Source of the DNA: Caryophanales bacterium UBA4855
Lineage (GTDB): Bacteria > Bacillota_I > Bacilli_A > RFN20 > CAG-826
Assembly (NCBI GenBank): GCA_002399785.1
Contig: DHEH01000015.1
Coordinates: 63,869 to 127,868, forward strand
DNA: 64,000 nt
Direction: 5' to 3'
Part shown: one piece after another, positions 34,869-43,387 of the stretch
How positions within the stretch are numbered: the first letter of the stretch is position 1
Layout of the letters: each line of letters opens with the position of its first letter
The notes under the pieces: model-generated
Databases searched by the model: none
Told to the model about the DNA's origin: nothing
The model's input: the letters and a program-made list of their open reading frames with translations, nothing else
Made by a program: the position numbers and the translations under genes

Positions 34869-35510
34869 ATGAAAAAAGAAAATGTTTTTCGTGTTTTTGT
34901 TTCGTCAAAAAATGGCAATACTGATGCTCAAAAAGAGATTTTAACCTATTTAGAAAATTTGGTTCATCCACTCACAATGATCTATTACCGCAATACTAAA
35001 AAAATGGGTATTACATTGAGCGATTTACATGATTTAGTCACCGAACTTTTATTTTATCTCTATGAAAATATTGAATGTGACGCTATTTATGATTTTGATA
35101 ATTTAGCAAAATATTACTACATCAGATTAGTGCAAAAAGAAGTGCGCGATTGTTTAAGGAAGAAACGTACATATTTTCTAAATGCTAAATCTCTCGATAG
35201 TCAAATTAATAATGGAGACTTAGTTCTCTCACGTACTGTTGATGTTTTTGACTCTGGAGATTTACGTGAAATTATAATGGATGATGAGATCTTTGAGAAA
35301 TCTGTTTTGCAAAATGGTGCTAAGTTAAGTGAAAGAGAAAAAGTGATATTGATTCGTTTTTTGAATAATTACACAGTGAAAGAAATATCTAAAGAATTGC
35401 ATGTTCATTATCAGACTACTTACAAACATTTAACCATTGCGTTAGATAAAACTAGAAACTTTATTCAATATGTATTTCCGGAGATTTATAGTCGCTATGA
35501 AAATCGTTAA
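34869..35510 (+). CDS. divergent sigma-70 family factor at the sigH position
   Basis: The 213-residue protein has a sigma region 2-like helical part (~1-100, with RLVQKEVRDCLRKKRTYF) and a clear sigma region 4 helix-turn-helix at the C-terminus (LSEREKVILIRFLNNYTVKEISKELHVHYQTTYKHLTIALDKTRNFI). It sits exactly where sigH lies in B. subtilis, between rlmB and rpmG-secE-nusG, so it is probably the SigH orthologue, but the region 2 motifs are weak. Promoter specificity cannot be deduced. Confidence 0.78.
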   Translation: MKKENVFRVFVSSKNGNTDAQKEILTYLENLVHPLTMIYYRNTKKMGITLSDLHDLVTELLFYLYENIECDAIYDFDNLAKYYYIRLVQKEVRDCLRKKRTYFLNAKSLDSQINNGDLVLSRTVDVFDSGDLREIIMDDEIFEKSVLQNGAKLSEREKVILIRFLNNYTVKEISKELHVHYQTTYKHLTIALDKTRNFIQYVFPEIYSRYENR

Positions 35511-35529
35511 TTATTATACATAATAATAA

Positions 35530-35558
35530 TTGACTTTTATAATTTATGTAGATAAAAT
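35530..35558 (+). promoter_or_regulatory. promoter of rpmG-secE-nusG
   Basis: TTGACT (35530-35535), 17 bases, TAAAAT (35553-35558), 29 bases before rpmG. Confidence 0.78.
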
Positions 35559-35587
35559 CCTCTCAATGTATTAAGATAGTCAATGTT

Positions 35588-35737
35588 ATGAGAAAGAAAA
35601 TTATTTTAATATGCTCGGAATGCTTATCTAGGAATTACACTACTACAAAAAGGGTGGAAGATTCTCAAACTCGTTTTGAAATCAAAAAATACTGCCCACA
35701 TTGTAATAAATGTACGATTCACAAAGAGAGCAAGTAG
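35588..35737 (+). CDS. rpmG: 50S ribosomal protein L33
   Basis: A 49-residue L33 of the zinc-binding type: the paired cysteines are [10 protein letters not shown] and YCPHCNKC, with Thr/Lys-rich TTTKR and the terminal HKE. It starts at ATG 35588 and stops at TAG 35735-35737. It lies between the sigma gene and secE, the conserved location of rpmGB in Bacillus. Zinc-type L33 is expected when zinc is sufficient; a zinc-free paralogue may exist elsewhere. No strong Shine-Dalgarno is seen (AAGATAG at best). Confidence 0.93.
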   Translation: MRKKIILICSECLSRNYTTTKRVEDSQTRFEIKKYCPHCNKCTIHKESK

Positions 35738-35749
35738 GAAAGGAAGATT

Positions 35750-35953
35750 ATGAAAAAAAGCCCAATTACTTATTTTAAAGGCGTTAATCGCGAAGCTAAA
35801 AGAATCAGATGGCCTAAGAAAGAACAGTTTTTTCCTTCTTTAGGAGTTGTTCTTTGTATTATGGTTTTTGCTGCAATTTTCTTATTTATTGAAGATTCAG
35901 CTAGTAGAAGCATAATCGATACTTTGAAGAGTGCATTTGAGAGTTTGTTATAG
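35750..35953 (+). CDS. secE: preprotein translocase subunit SecE
   Basis: A 67-residue essential partner of SecY. A conserved amphipathic cytosolic segment (YFKGVNREAKRIRWPKKEQF) is followed by one membrane span (about 29-47). AGGAAAGGAAG upstream is the ribosome binding site. It is co-transcribed with rpmG and nusG. Confidence 0.94.
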   Translation: MKKSPITYFKGVNREAKRIRWPKKEQFFPSLGVVLCIMVFAAIFLFIEDSASRSIIDTLKSAFESLL

Positions 35954-35971
35954 GAAAAGTGAGGTAACGTT

Positions 35972-36565
35972 ATGGATGAAAAGAAAAATGATAAGCAATG
36001 GTATGTTGCTACAACTTATGCCGGAAACGAAAATAAAGTAAAAGAAAATATTTTGAATCGTGTTCAAAGTATGGATCTTCAAGATTATGTTTTTAGAGTG
36101 ATTGTTGCTGAAGAATCCGAACCTGATATGGATAAAAAGACTGGTCTTCAAAAGATGGTCAAAAATAAGGAAACAGGTGAAAAAGAACCAAAATTTAAGA
36201 TTAAAAACATTACTCCAGGGTACGTTTATGTTGAAATGATTATGACTGATGAATCTTGGTTTATGATTAGAAATACACCTCTTGTTACTGGTATTGCTGG
36301 ATCAAGTGGTGGTGGACAAAAACCAACTCCAGTTACTGGCAGAGAAATGGAAACAGTCTTGAAAAAGATGGGTGTCGTTGATAGTTCAATGTACGATCAA
36401 TATCATGTTGGAGATTTAGTCAAGATTATTCATGGTACCTTCAATGGTATCGATGGAAAGATTACTTCTATCAATAAAGAAAATGGTTTAGTTACAATCG
36501 ATGCTATCTTCTTTGGAAGACACACTCCTGTCGATGTTGATTTCGGAGAAATTATTAGGGTATAG
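35972..36565 (+). CDS. nusG: transcription termination/antitermination protein NusG
   Basis: The 197-residue factor binds RNAP. The N-terminal NGN domain (KQWYVATTYAGNENKVKENILNR...TPGYVYVEMIMTDESWFMIRNTPLVTGIAGSS) and the C-terminal KOW domain (VGDLVKIIHGTFNGIDGKI) are intact. The gene ends the rpmG-secE-nusG unit before a terminator. Confidence 0.97.
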   Translation: MDEKKNDKQWYVATTYAGNENKVKENILNRVQSMDLQDYVFRVIVAEESEPDMDKKTGLQKMVKNKETGEKEPKFKIKNITPGYVYVEMIMTDESWFMIRNTPLVTGIAGSSGGGQKPTPVTGREMETVLKKMGVVDSSMYDQYHVGDLVKIIHGTFNGIDGKITSINKENGLVTIDAIFFGRHTPVDVDFGEIIRV

Positions 36566-36590
36566 TTTCTAAAAAATTGTAAAAATTCCA

Positions 36591-36622
36591 AACTTCTAGA
36601 ATTTCGTTCTAGAAGTTTTTGT
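36591..36622 (+). terminator. nusG terminator
   Basis: AACTTCTAGAA/TTCTAGAAGTT stem (36591-36601 with 36607-36617), TTTCG loop and T run. Confidence 0.92.
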
Positions 36623-36743
36623 TTGTTAAAAATAATGGGGATTTACATGAGATTTTAAAATTTGATATTGTTTTTAACGAAAATAAATACAAAAAAATAT
36701 TGAATTATTTATTTTACGTATATATGTAATAATAAAAATATTG

Positions 36744-36772
36744 TTGCAAAAATCAGCTCTCTTTGATATCCT
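36744..36772 (+). promoter_or_regulatory. promoter of rplK-rplA
   Basis: TTGCAA (36744-36749), 17 bases, TATCCT (36767-36772), about 100 bases before rplK. Confidence 0.6.
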
Positions 36773-36789
36773 AAATAAGCATATTAAAA

Positions 36790-36848
36790 ATATGTTAATA
36801 CTAATAAGTATTAGGTGGAAGAAGTCGCGAATTACTTCAAACCACTAA
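36790..36848 (+). promoter_or_regulatory. structured rplK leader, possible L1-binding site
   Basis: Two adjacent hairpins: CTAATA/TATTAG, then GTGG-AA-GAAGT/ACTTC-AAA-CCAC (36815-36845) with an asymmetric internal loop. L1 represses the L11-L1 operon in many bacteria by binding an rRNA-like leader; the fold here is consistent but the identity is inference. Confidence 0.4.
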
Positions 36849-36873
36849 GTATGATGAAAGGAGAAAAAATCAT

Positions 36874-37284
36874 ATGGCAAAAAAAGTCGCAAAAGTTGTC
36901 AAGATGGAACTTCCTGGCGGAGAAGCTAAACCAGGACCAAAACTTGCAAGTGCTGGTGTTGTTATGCCAAAGTTCTGTACAGAATTTAACGCTAAAACAG
37001 CAGACAGAAAGGGACAAGTTGTCCCAGTCATTATTACCGCATACGAGGATAAAACATTCTCTATGGATATTAAGACATCTCCAGTTACAGGCTTAATTCT
37101 TAAGGCTGCTGGAATCAAAAAAGGTAGTGCTAACCAAAAGACTATTGTTGGTAAGATTACCAAGGCTCAATGCAAGGAAATTGCTGAATACAAGTTACCA
37201 GATTTAAACACTGAAGATCTTGAACAAGCAATTAAAATTGTTGAGGGTAGTTGCCGCAACATGGGAATCAACGTTGTTGATTAA
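36874..37284 (+). CDS. rplK: 50S ribosomal protein L11
   Basis: A 136-residue L11 with the N-terminal domain (KMELPGGEAKPGPKLASAGVVMPKFCTEFNAKT) and the rRNA-binding C-terminal domain (GSANQKTIVGKITKAQCKEIAEYKLPDLNTEDLEQAIKIVEGSCRNMGI). The usual GPALGQAGVNIM is GPKLASAGVVMP here, a mild divergence. AAAGGAG is the ribosome binding site. It forms an operon with rplA. Confidence 0.97.
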   Translation: MAKKVAKVVKMELPGGEAKPGPKLASAGVVMPKFCTEFNAKTADRKGQVVPVIITAYEDKTFSMDIKTSPVTGLILKAAGIKKGSANQKTIVGKITKAQCKEIAEYKLPDLNTEDLEQAIKIVEGSCRNMGINVVD

Positions 37285-37301
37285 TTTAGGGGGAAATATT
37301 T

Positions 37302-37988
37302 ATGAATAAACACGGAAAAAAATATGAAGCCGCTGCTAAATTAATCGATCACAAGAAAGTTTATACTGTTGCTGAAGCTGCTGAATTAATTAAAAAGACA
37401 TCAATCACTAAGTTTGATGGCTCAGTCGGTATTTCATTTAGCTTAAATATCGATACAAGACAAGCTGATCAACAAATCAGAGGCACAGTTGTCCTTCCTG
37501 AAGGAACTGGTAAAAATGTTAGAGTTCTTGCTCTTACCAATACAAAAATTGAAGATGCTAAGAATGCTGGTGCTGATTTCGTTGGTGGTAAAGAATTATT
37601 AGAAAAAGTCGTTAACGAAAAATGGTTCGATTTCGATGTTATCTGTGCTACTCCAGATATGATGGGTGAAATTGGTAAAGCTGGTAGAGTTTTAGGTCCT
37701 AAAGGACTTATGCCAAACCCAAAGACTGGAACTGTTGGTCCTGATATCGTAAAGATGGTCAAGGAACTTAAGGCAGGTAAAGTTGAATATCGTGCTGATA
37801 AAGATGGAAACATTAATATTGCAATTGGAAAAGTTTCATTTGAAACTGAAAAACTTGTTAACAACATTAACGTTATTATCAAACAAATCTTAAAAGTTAG
37901 ACCTCAAGCTGTTAAAGGTGTCTACGTTAAGACATGCCGTATCCATACATGTATGGGTCCAGCAATTCACGTTGTTTGCGGTGAATAG
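37302..37988 (+). CDS. rplA: 50S ribosomal protein L1
   Basis: The 228-residue L1 of the ribosomal stalk base. Conserved blocks are [65 protein letters not shown] and [24 protein letters not shown]. In many bacteria L1 autoregulates the rplKA operon. The ribosome binding site is a G-run AGGGGGA. Confidence 0.97.
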   Translation: MNKHGKKYEAAAKLIDHKKVYTVAEAAELIKKTSITKFDGSVGISFSLNIDTRQADQQIRGTVVLPEGTGKNVRVLALTNTKIEDAKNAGADFVGGKELLEKVVNEKWFDFDVICATPDMMGEIGKAGRVLGPKGLMPNPKTGTVGPDIVKMVKELKAGKVEYRADKDGNINIAIGKVSFETEKLVNNINVIIKQILKVRPQAVKGVYVKTCRIHTCMGPAIHVVCGE

Positions 37989-38019
37989 AATAAACGCAAC
38001 AGATTAAATAGTTTTGATT

Positions 38020-38130
38020 GGCAAAATATACCATAGACAGTAACGGACGATTGGATAGTCTTAATAATGTTACCGAGGTAGATGTATAGAATCCTCATTC
38101 CAATGTATATTTAGCCTCAAAAATATATAG
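38020..38130 (+). promoter_or_regulatory. L10 leader RNA
   Basis: The Firmicutes L10-leader core is present: AGACAGTAAC-GGA (38035-38047), CTTAATAAT and GTTACCGAGGT (38069-38079), with GTAAC/GTTAC pairing and the asymmetric loop. L10(L12)4 binds this element and represses rplJL. Confidence 0.85.
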
Positions 38131-38141
38131 GAGGTAAATCG

Positions 38142-38627
38142 ATGAACAAAGACGTTTTGAAAGAGAAAGAGTCTATTGTTAAGGAAGTTAATGATTTAGT
38201 TTCTGCTAGTGGTGCGACTGTTGTTTGCGAATATCGTGGATTAACAGTTAAAGAAATCAGTGATTTAAAGAAAGTCTTGAAAGAAAAAGAAGCAAAGGCT
38301 TCTGTCTACAAGAATTCCTTGGTTGCTAGAGCTACTGAAGCAAATGCTAAAGAATTTGACCAATACTTATCTGGACCAAATCTATTCGTGTTTTGTAAGG
38401 ATGCTACCGACGGAAGTTTAAAAGCTCTTGCTAAATTTAGCAGATTAAATGAAGCTTTTAAAATCAAGGGTGGAATCATTGATGGAAAAGTAGTTGATGA
38501 CAAATACGTCACCACACTTGCAAACTTACCATCAAGAGAGGGATTACTTAGTATGTTATTAAGCGTACTTCAAGCCCCAATGAGAAATTTAGCTTATAGC
38601 CTTTCTCAAGTTGCAAGTAAAAAATAG
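38142..38627 (+). CDS. rplJ: 50S ribosomal protein L10
   Basis: The 161-residue stalk protein. The N-terminal rRNA-binding domain (EYRGLTVKEISDLKKVLKEKEAKASVYKNSLVARA) and the C-terminal L12-binding helix (PSREGLLSMLLSVLQAPMRNLAYSLSQVASKK) are both present. It follows its own L10-leader and an AGGAGG ribosome binding site. Confidence 0.97.
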   Translation: MNKDVLKEKESIVKEVNDLVSASGATVVCEYRGLTVKEISDLKKVLKEKEAKASVYKNSLVARATEANAKEFDQYLSGPNLFVFCKDATDGSLKALAKFSRLNEAFKIKGGIIDGKVVDDKYVTTLANLPSREGLLSMLLSVLQAPMRNLAYSLSQVASKK

Positions 38628-38656
38628 TCATTACACATTAAATGGAGGAATTTAAA

Positions 38657-39028
38657 ATGGCAAAATTAACAAATGAAGAAATTATCGCTTCAGTAAAAGA
38701 AATGTCAGTTATCGAACTTAACGAATTAGTTAAGGCTATCGAAGCTGAATTCGGCGTCACCGCTGCTGCTCCAACTGCTGCTGCTCCAGTTGAAGAAGAA
38801 GGTGCTAAAAAGGGACCAAGTGAAGTCTCATTAATCTTAAAGGCTTGTGGTATGAACAAGGTTGCTTGTATTAAAGCAGTCCAAGCTATTACCGGTTTAG
38901 GACTTATGGATGCTAAGAAATTAGTCGATGCTGCTCCAAGCGCAATTAAAGAGCACATCTCACCAGTCGAAGCAGAAGAACACAAGAAGGCTCTTGTTGC
39001 TGCTGGTGCTGAAGTTGAAATTAAGTAA
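38657..39028 (+). CDS. rplL: 50S ribosomal protein L7/L12
   Basis: The 123-residue stalk protein with N-terminal dimerisation domain, an Ala/Pro hinge ([15 protein letters not shown]) and the factor-binding C-terminal domain ([27 protein letters not shown]). The start is ATG 38657, with GGAGG upstream; an in-frame ATG at 38642 precedes the ribosome binding site. The terminator downstream probably attenuates transcription into rpoBC. Confidence 0.97.
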   Translation: MAKLTNEEIIASVKEMSVIELNELVKAIEAEFGVTAAAPTAAAPVEEEGAKKGPSEVSLILKACGMNKVACIKAVQAITGLGLMDAKKLVDAAPSAIKEHISPVEAEEHKKALVAAGAEVEIK

Positions 39029-39045
39029 TTTAATTTAAACTTATA

Positions 39046-39086
39046 AAACCTGCCTTTTAGGTTCAAAACTATAAGGGCAGGTTTTT
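39046..39086 (+). terminator. rplL terminator/attenuator
   Basis: AACCTGCC/GGCAGGTT stem (39047-39054 with 39076-39083), a 21-base loop, TTTTT. Partial termination before rpoB is typical of this locus. Confidence 0.83.
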
Positions 39087-39106
39087 GCCTTAATTAGAGG
39101 AGTATT

Positions 39107-39721
39107 ATGGATCACTATTTTATTTATGATAAAGACCAAAAAGTGAAGCTGCGTACTGTTAGTTTTTCTTTCGATGGTACCGACATAAATTTAGAAACCG
39201 ATACTAATACATTCTCAAATAAACACTTAGATGACGGGACAAGAATTTTAATAAAAAACTTGCTTGAAACTAATCTAAATGGCTCGTTTCTTGATTTAGG
39301 AAGCGGATATGGACCTATTGGTTTAACACTGAAGCTTATATACAAAGATTTAGATGTAACCTTAAGCGATATAAACGAACATGCTGTTGAGCTATGCAAA
39401 ATTAATGCTAAAAAACTCAACTTAAATGTCGAGTGTATCACTAGTGATTCCTACTCAAACATTCATAAATCATTCGATATAGTGTCTTTAAATTCACCTA
39501 TATCTTGTGGAAAAGAAGCTTGCTACAAGATGTATCGCGATACTTTAGAACACTTAAAGAATAACGGTTTATTTTATTTAGTAATAAGAAAAGATAAGGG
39601 TGCCTTATCACATATGAAATATCTTTCTTCCTTATTCCCTAGCGTTCGCGTTATATATAAGGAAAAAGGATATTTGGTTATCTTAGCTAATAAAAACGAA
39701 ACCAATATAAAGGAGCAATAA
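39107..39721 (+). CDS. class I SAM methyltransferase, RsmC/YbxB-like
   Basis: The 204-residue protein sits between rplL and rpoB exactly as ybxB in Bacillus, a small RsmC-type (16S rRNA G1207 N2) methyltransferase. The SAM-binding loop is FLDLGSGYGPIGLTL, followed by the acidic SDIN. The catalytic NPPI/NPPY motif is altered to NSPI (SLNSPISCGKEACYKMYRD); the GK that follows matches the family. Its TAA is directly followed by the rpoB ATG. Whether it is active is uncertain because of the changed motif. Confidence 0.88.
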   Translation: MDHYFIYDKDQKVKLRTVSFSFDGTDINLETDTNTFSNKHLDDGTRILIKNLLETNLNGSFLDLGSGYGPIGLTLKLIYKDLDVTLSDINEHAVELCKINAKKLNLNVECITSDSYSNIHKSFDIVSLNSPISCGKEACYKMYRDTLEHLKNNGLFYLVIRKDKGALSHMKYLSSLFPSVRVIYKEKGYLVILANKNETNIKEQ

Positions 39722-42700
39722 ATGAAAACTTATAGAGATTATCCAAAAATTAATAACGATCGTATTAATTTCTCTAAAATTAGTGGAGACTTACCTCTCC
39801 CTTACTTAGTGGAGATTCAAACTGAATCTTATACTAGCTTCTTAAAAGATGGTATTAGTGAGATTTTTAAGGATGTATTTCCAATCGAAAACTTTGCTAA
39901 AAACATTAATATAGAATATGTTTCTCATAGACTTGAGAAACCAAAATATACTTTTCTTGAATGCCGTGAAAAGGCTTTAACTTACAGTGCGCCATTAATG
40001 GTCACTTTAAGATTAAATAACAAAAGTAATGGTCAAATCACCGATAGTGATGTATTCATGGGCGATATTCCTATCATGAGCGAATCTGGTACCTTCATTG
40101 TTAATGGTGCAGAACGTGTTATTGTTAGCCAAATTGTCAGATCTCCTGGTGCTTACATCAGTAAAACTTTTGATAACAAATTAGGAAAGTATGTATATAA
40201 CGCGGATTTAATTCCATCCCGTGGAACATGGCTTGAATTTGAAAGTGATGTTAAAAATTTCCTTTGGGTTAGAATTGATAGACAAAGAAAGATGTATTCT
40301 CCAGTTATTTTAAAAGCTTTAGGCTTTGAGAAAAACGAAACAATCATCGATTTATTCGGTGATAGAGAATCAATCAGACAAACATTAGAAAAAGATACTA
40401 CTAAAACTTCATTTGAAGCTTTAGAGACTATTTTTAAGAAATTAAGACCTGGTGAACCATGCACAGAGTCTGGTGTTACCAACTTCTTAGTTCAAAAATT
40501 CTTTGATGTAAAAAGATACGATTTAGGTCGTGCTGGTAGATTTAAATTTAACAGCAAATTGGGTATCTATAATCGTCTTCCTGGAAGAGTTCTTGCTGAA
40601 AATTTAGCCGATTGTAATGGTGAAATTAAGTACAAAAAAGGTACTTTCTTAACAAAGCAAATGGTTGAAGAACTCAAGAATGAAGAATTCTTCGAAAAAG
40701 GTGCTCATCAAGATAACCTTACCAAACACATCAACAAGAGTTTGTTAGAAGCTATTGCTCTTGCAAACTTTGGTGATAAAACTAAAACTAAAGATGTTAT
40801 CGTTAATTTAGTTAAGGTTTATGCAGATGAAAACCAAAAAGTTGTCAGCAATATTATTGGAACTGATTTAAATTGCACACTTCCATGTGTCACAATCAGT
40901 GATTTCATTGCTATTTATTCTTACTTTATGAACTTGTTAGATGGATTTGGAAACACCGATGATATCGACCATTTAAGCAATAGACGTATTAGATGCGTCG
41001 GTGAACTTTTACAAAATCAATTCCGTATTGGTTTAACAAAGTTAGTTAAAAATGCAACTGGTAAAATGAGTACAACTGGAAATGCTGAAAATAAAGATAT
41101 TACTATTAAAGGTGTTATCAATATTAAGCCTTTAATCAGTTCAATCAAAGAGTTCTTTGCTAGTTCACAATTATCGCAATTTATGGACCAAGTTAACCCT
41201 CTTGCTGAGCTCTCTAACAAACGTAGAATTTCCGCTTTAGGACCTGGTGGTATCACTAGAGATAGAGCTAGTATGGAAGTTCGTGACGTTCACTATACTC
41301 ATTACGGAAGAATTTGTCCAATCGAAACACCAGAAGGTGGAAACATCGGTCTTATCAGCAATTTAGCTACTTATGCTAAAGTTGATAAGTATGGATTTAT
41401 TCAAACTCCTTATAGATTAGTTGATGCTGCTACTGGAAAAATCAGTGAAGAATATGTCTATTTGAGTGCTAGTGATGAAAATGATCATATTATTGCACAA
41501 GCTACTCGTGACAATATTAAAGATGGCTACTTAGTCGGCGATTTTTGTGTCGCTCGTGTTAGAGGTGAAACTACATTAGCTAAAAGATTTGATTGTGATT
41601 TGGTTGATGAATCTCCAATTCAAGTCGTTTCTGTCGCTTCCGGATGTATTCCATTCCTTGAAAACGATGATAACCACCGTGCTATGATGGGTGCTAACAT
41701 GCAACGTCAAGCTCTTCCTTTACTTAGACCACATGCTCCATTTGTTGGAACTGGTCTCGAACATAAGATTGCTCACGATTGTGGTTTAGCAGTTGTTGCT
41801 GTCGACAATGGTGTTGTCACTTATTCCGATAGTAAAACAATTAGAATTCAAGAAGCTGATGCTGAAAGAACTTATAATTTAATTAAATTTGAAGGCAGTA
41901 ACCAAGGAACTTGTTTAAATCAAATTTCTATTGTTAAAGTTGGTCAAAAGATTAAAAAAGGTCAAATTATTGCCGATGGTCCATGTATGGAAAACGGCGA
42001 TTTAGCTTTAGGTCAAAACGTTACAGTTGCTTTCATGACTTGGGAAGGACTTAACTACGAAGACGCTGTCATTATGTCAGATCGTTTAGTTAAGGAAGAT
42101 GTTTATACAACAATTCACATCGAACCTTACGAAGTTGAATGCCGTAATACTAAAAACGGCGATGAATCAATTACTCCTGATGTTCCAAACATCGGTATTG
42201 ATCAAAAAGCAAATCTTGATGAAAGAGGTATTATTATTCCTGGAACAGATGTTAAGGAAGGTGATATTCTCGTTGGTAAAGTTACTCCAAAAGGACAAAC
42301 TGAGCCAAGTCCAGATCAAAAATTATTAGATGCTATTTTCGGAGACAAATCCAAAGATGGTAAAGATACTTCTCTTAGAATTCCTCATGGTGGAGCTGGA
42401 ACAGTTTTAGCTACCAAAGTTTTCACTCGTGAAAACGGCGATGAGCTTAATGCCGGTGTCATCATGAAAGTTAAAGTTTATGTTGTTCAAAAGAGAAAAA
42501 TTAGTGAAGGTGATAAGATGTCAGGACGTCACGGTAATAAAGGTGTTATTTCTCGTATTGTTCCTGCAGCTGATATGCCATATTTAGATGATGGTACACC
42601 AGTTGATATTATTCTTAATCCACAAGGTGTTCCTTCTCGTATGAATATCGGACAACTTCTTGAAGTCCACTTAGGTATGGCTTGTAAGAATTTGGGCGGT

Positions 42701-43372
42701 ATTAAAATTGCAACTCCTGTTTTTGACGGAATCAGCAATGACGAAATCAAAGAAATGATGGATGAAGCCAAGATGCCAAATGATGGTAAATATACTGTTT
42801 ATGATGGTAGAACTGGTGAAAAATTCGATGATAGAGTCAACGTTGGTGTCATGTATATGATTAAACTTGTTCACATGGTTGATGATAAATTACATGCTCG
42901 TGCTACTGGACCTTACTCAATGGTTACACAACAACCTTTAGGTGGTAAAGCACAAAACGGTGGTCAAAGATTCGGTGAAATGGAAGTTTGGGCTCTTGAA
43001 GCTTATGGAGCTGCTTATACACTTCAAGAAATGATGACTATTAAATCTGATGATAGAGTTGGAAGACGTAAGACTTACGAATCTATTATTAAAGGTAAAC
43101 CATTACCAAAACCATCAATTCCAGAGGCCTTTAAAGTCTTAACAAAAGAATTAATGGGCTTATGTCTTGATGTTCAATTGTATGATAACGAAGGCAAAAT
43201 TATTGATATGGATGCTTTAGCTCGTCAAACTCAAAAAGAAGAACAAAAGAGTTTGAAAGCAATTCGTGATGGCGGAAGTTCAATCAACGAAGATCGCGAA
43301 CGTAACAATGATGAATCGGCTCATGCTGATGCCTCTAGCGATCAATCGGTTGCTGAAGAGTTGATGAATTAA
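39722..43372 (+). CDS. rpoB: DNA-directed RNA polymerase subunit beta
   Basis: The 1216-residue beta subunit. Typical blocks include QIVRSPGAYISKTFD, the rifampicin region SSQLSQFMDQVNPLAELSNKRRISALGPGG, HYTHYGRICPIETPEGGNIGLISNLATYA, GDKMSGRHGNKG and QRFGEMEVWALEAYGAAYTLQEMMTIKSDD. In the rif cluster the usual Thr/His residues follow the consensus with RRISALGPGG conserved. The end is an acidic tail. There is no spacer from the methyltransferase gene upstream. Confidence 0.99.
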   Translation: MKTYRDYPKINNDRINFSKISGDLPLPYLVEIQTESYTSFLKDGISEIFKDVFPIENFAKNINIEYVSHRLEKPKYTFLECREKALTYSAPLMVTLRLNNKSNGQITDSDVFMGDIPIMSESGTFIVNGAERVIVSQIVRSPGAYISKTFDNKLGKYVYNADLIPSRGTWLEFESDVKNFLWVRIDRQRKMYSPVILKALGFEKNETIIDLFGDRESIRQTLEKDTTKTSFEALETIFKKLRPGEPCTESGVTNFLVQKFFDVKRYDLGRAGRFKFNSKLGIYNRLPGRVLAENLADCNGEIKYKKGTFLTKQMVEELKNEEFFEKGAHQDNLTKHINKSLLEAIALANFGDKTKTKDVIVNLVKVYADENQKVVSNIIGTDLNCTLPCVTISDFIAIYSYFMNLLDGFGNTDDIDHLSNRRIRCVGELLQNQFRIGLTKLVKNATGKMSTTGNAENKDITIKGVINIKPLISSIKEFFASSQLSQFMDQVNPLAELSNKRRISALGPGGITRDRASMEVRDVHYTHYGRICPIETPEGGNIGLISNLATYAKVDKYGFIQTPYRLVDAATGKISEEYVYLSASDENDHIIAQATRDNIKDGYLVGDFCVARVRGETTLAKRFDCDLVDESPIQVVSVASGCIPFLENDDNHRAMMGANMQRQALPLLRPHAPFVGTGLEHKIAHDCGLAVVAVDNGVVTYSDSKTIRIQEADAERTYNLIKFEGSNQGTCLNQISIVKVGQKIKKGQIIADGPCMENGDLALGQNVTVAFMTWEGLNYEDAVIMSDRLVKEDVYTTIHIEPYEVECRNTKNGDESITPDVPNIGIDQKANLDERGIIIPGTDVKEGDILVGKVTPKGQTEPSPDQKLLDAIFGDKSKDGKDTSLRIPHGGAGTVLATKVFTRENGDELNAGVIMKVKVYVVQKRKISEGDKMSGRHGNKGVISRIVPAADMPYLDDGTPVDIILNPQGVPSRMNIGQLLEVHLGMACKNLGGIKIATPVFDGISNDEIKEMMDEAKMPNDGKYTVYDGRTGEKFDDRVNVGVMYMIKLVHMVDDKLHARATGPYSMVTQQPLGGKAQNGGQRFGEMEVWALEAYGAAYTLQEMMTIKSDDRVGRRKTYESIIKGKPLPKPSIPEAFKVLTKELMGLCLDVQLYDNEGKIIDMDALARQTQKEEQKSLKAIRDGGSSINEDRERNNDESAHADASSDQSVAEELMN

Positions 43373-43387
43373 GGGAGGAAATGAATA

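Larger units (their letters stand above)
36566..36873 (+). other. nusG-rplK intergenic region (308 bp)
   Basis: From left to right it holds the nusG terminator, one copy of the ATGGGGATTTRCAT motif (36635-36648), an AT-rich stretch, a promoter and the structured rplK leader. No gene is seen. Confidence 0.85.
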
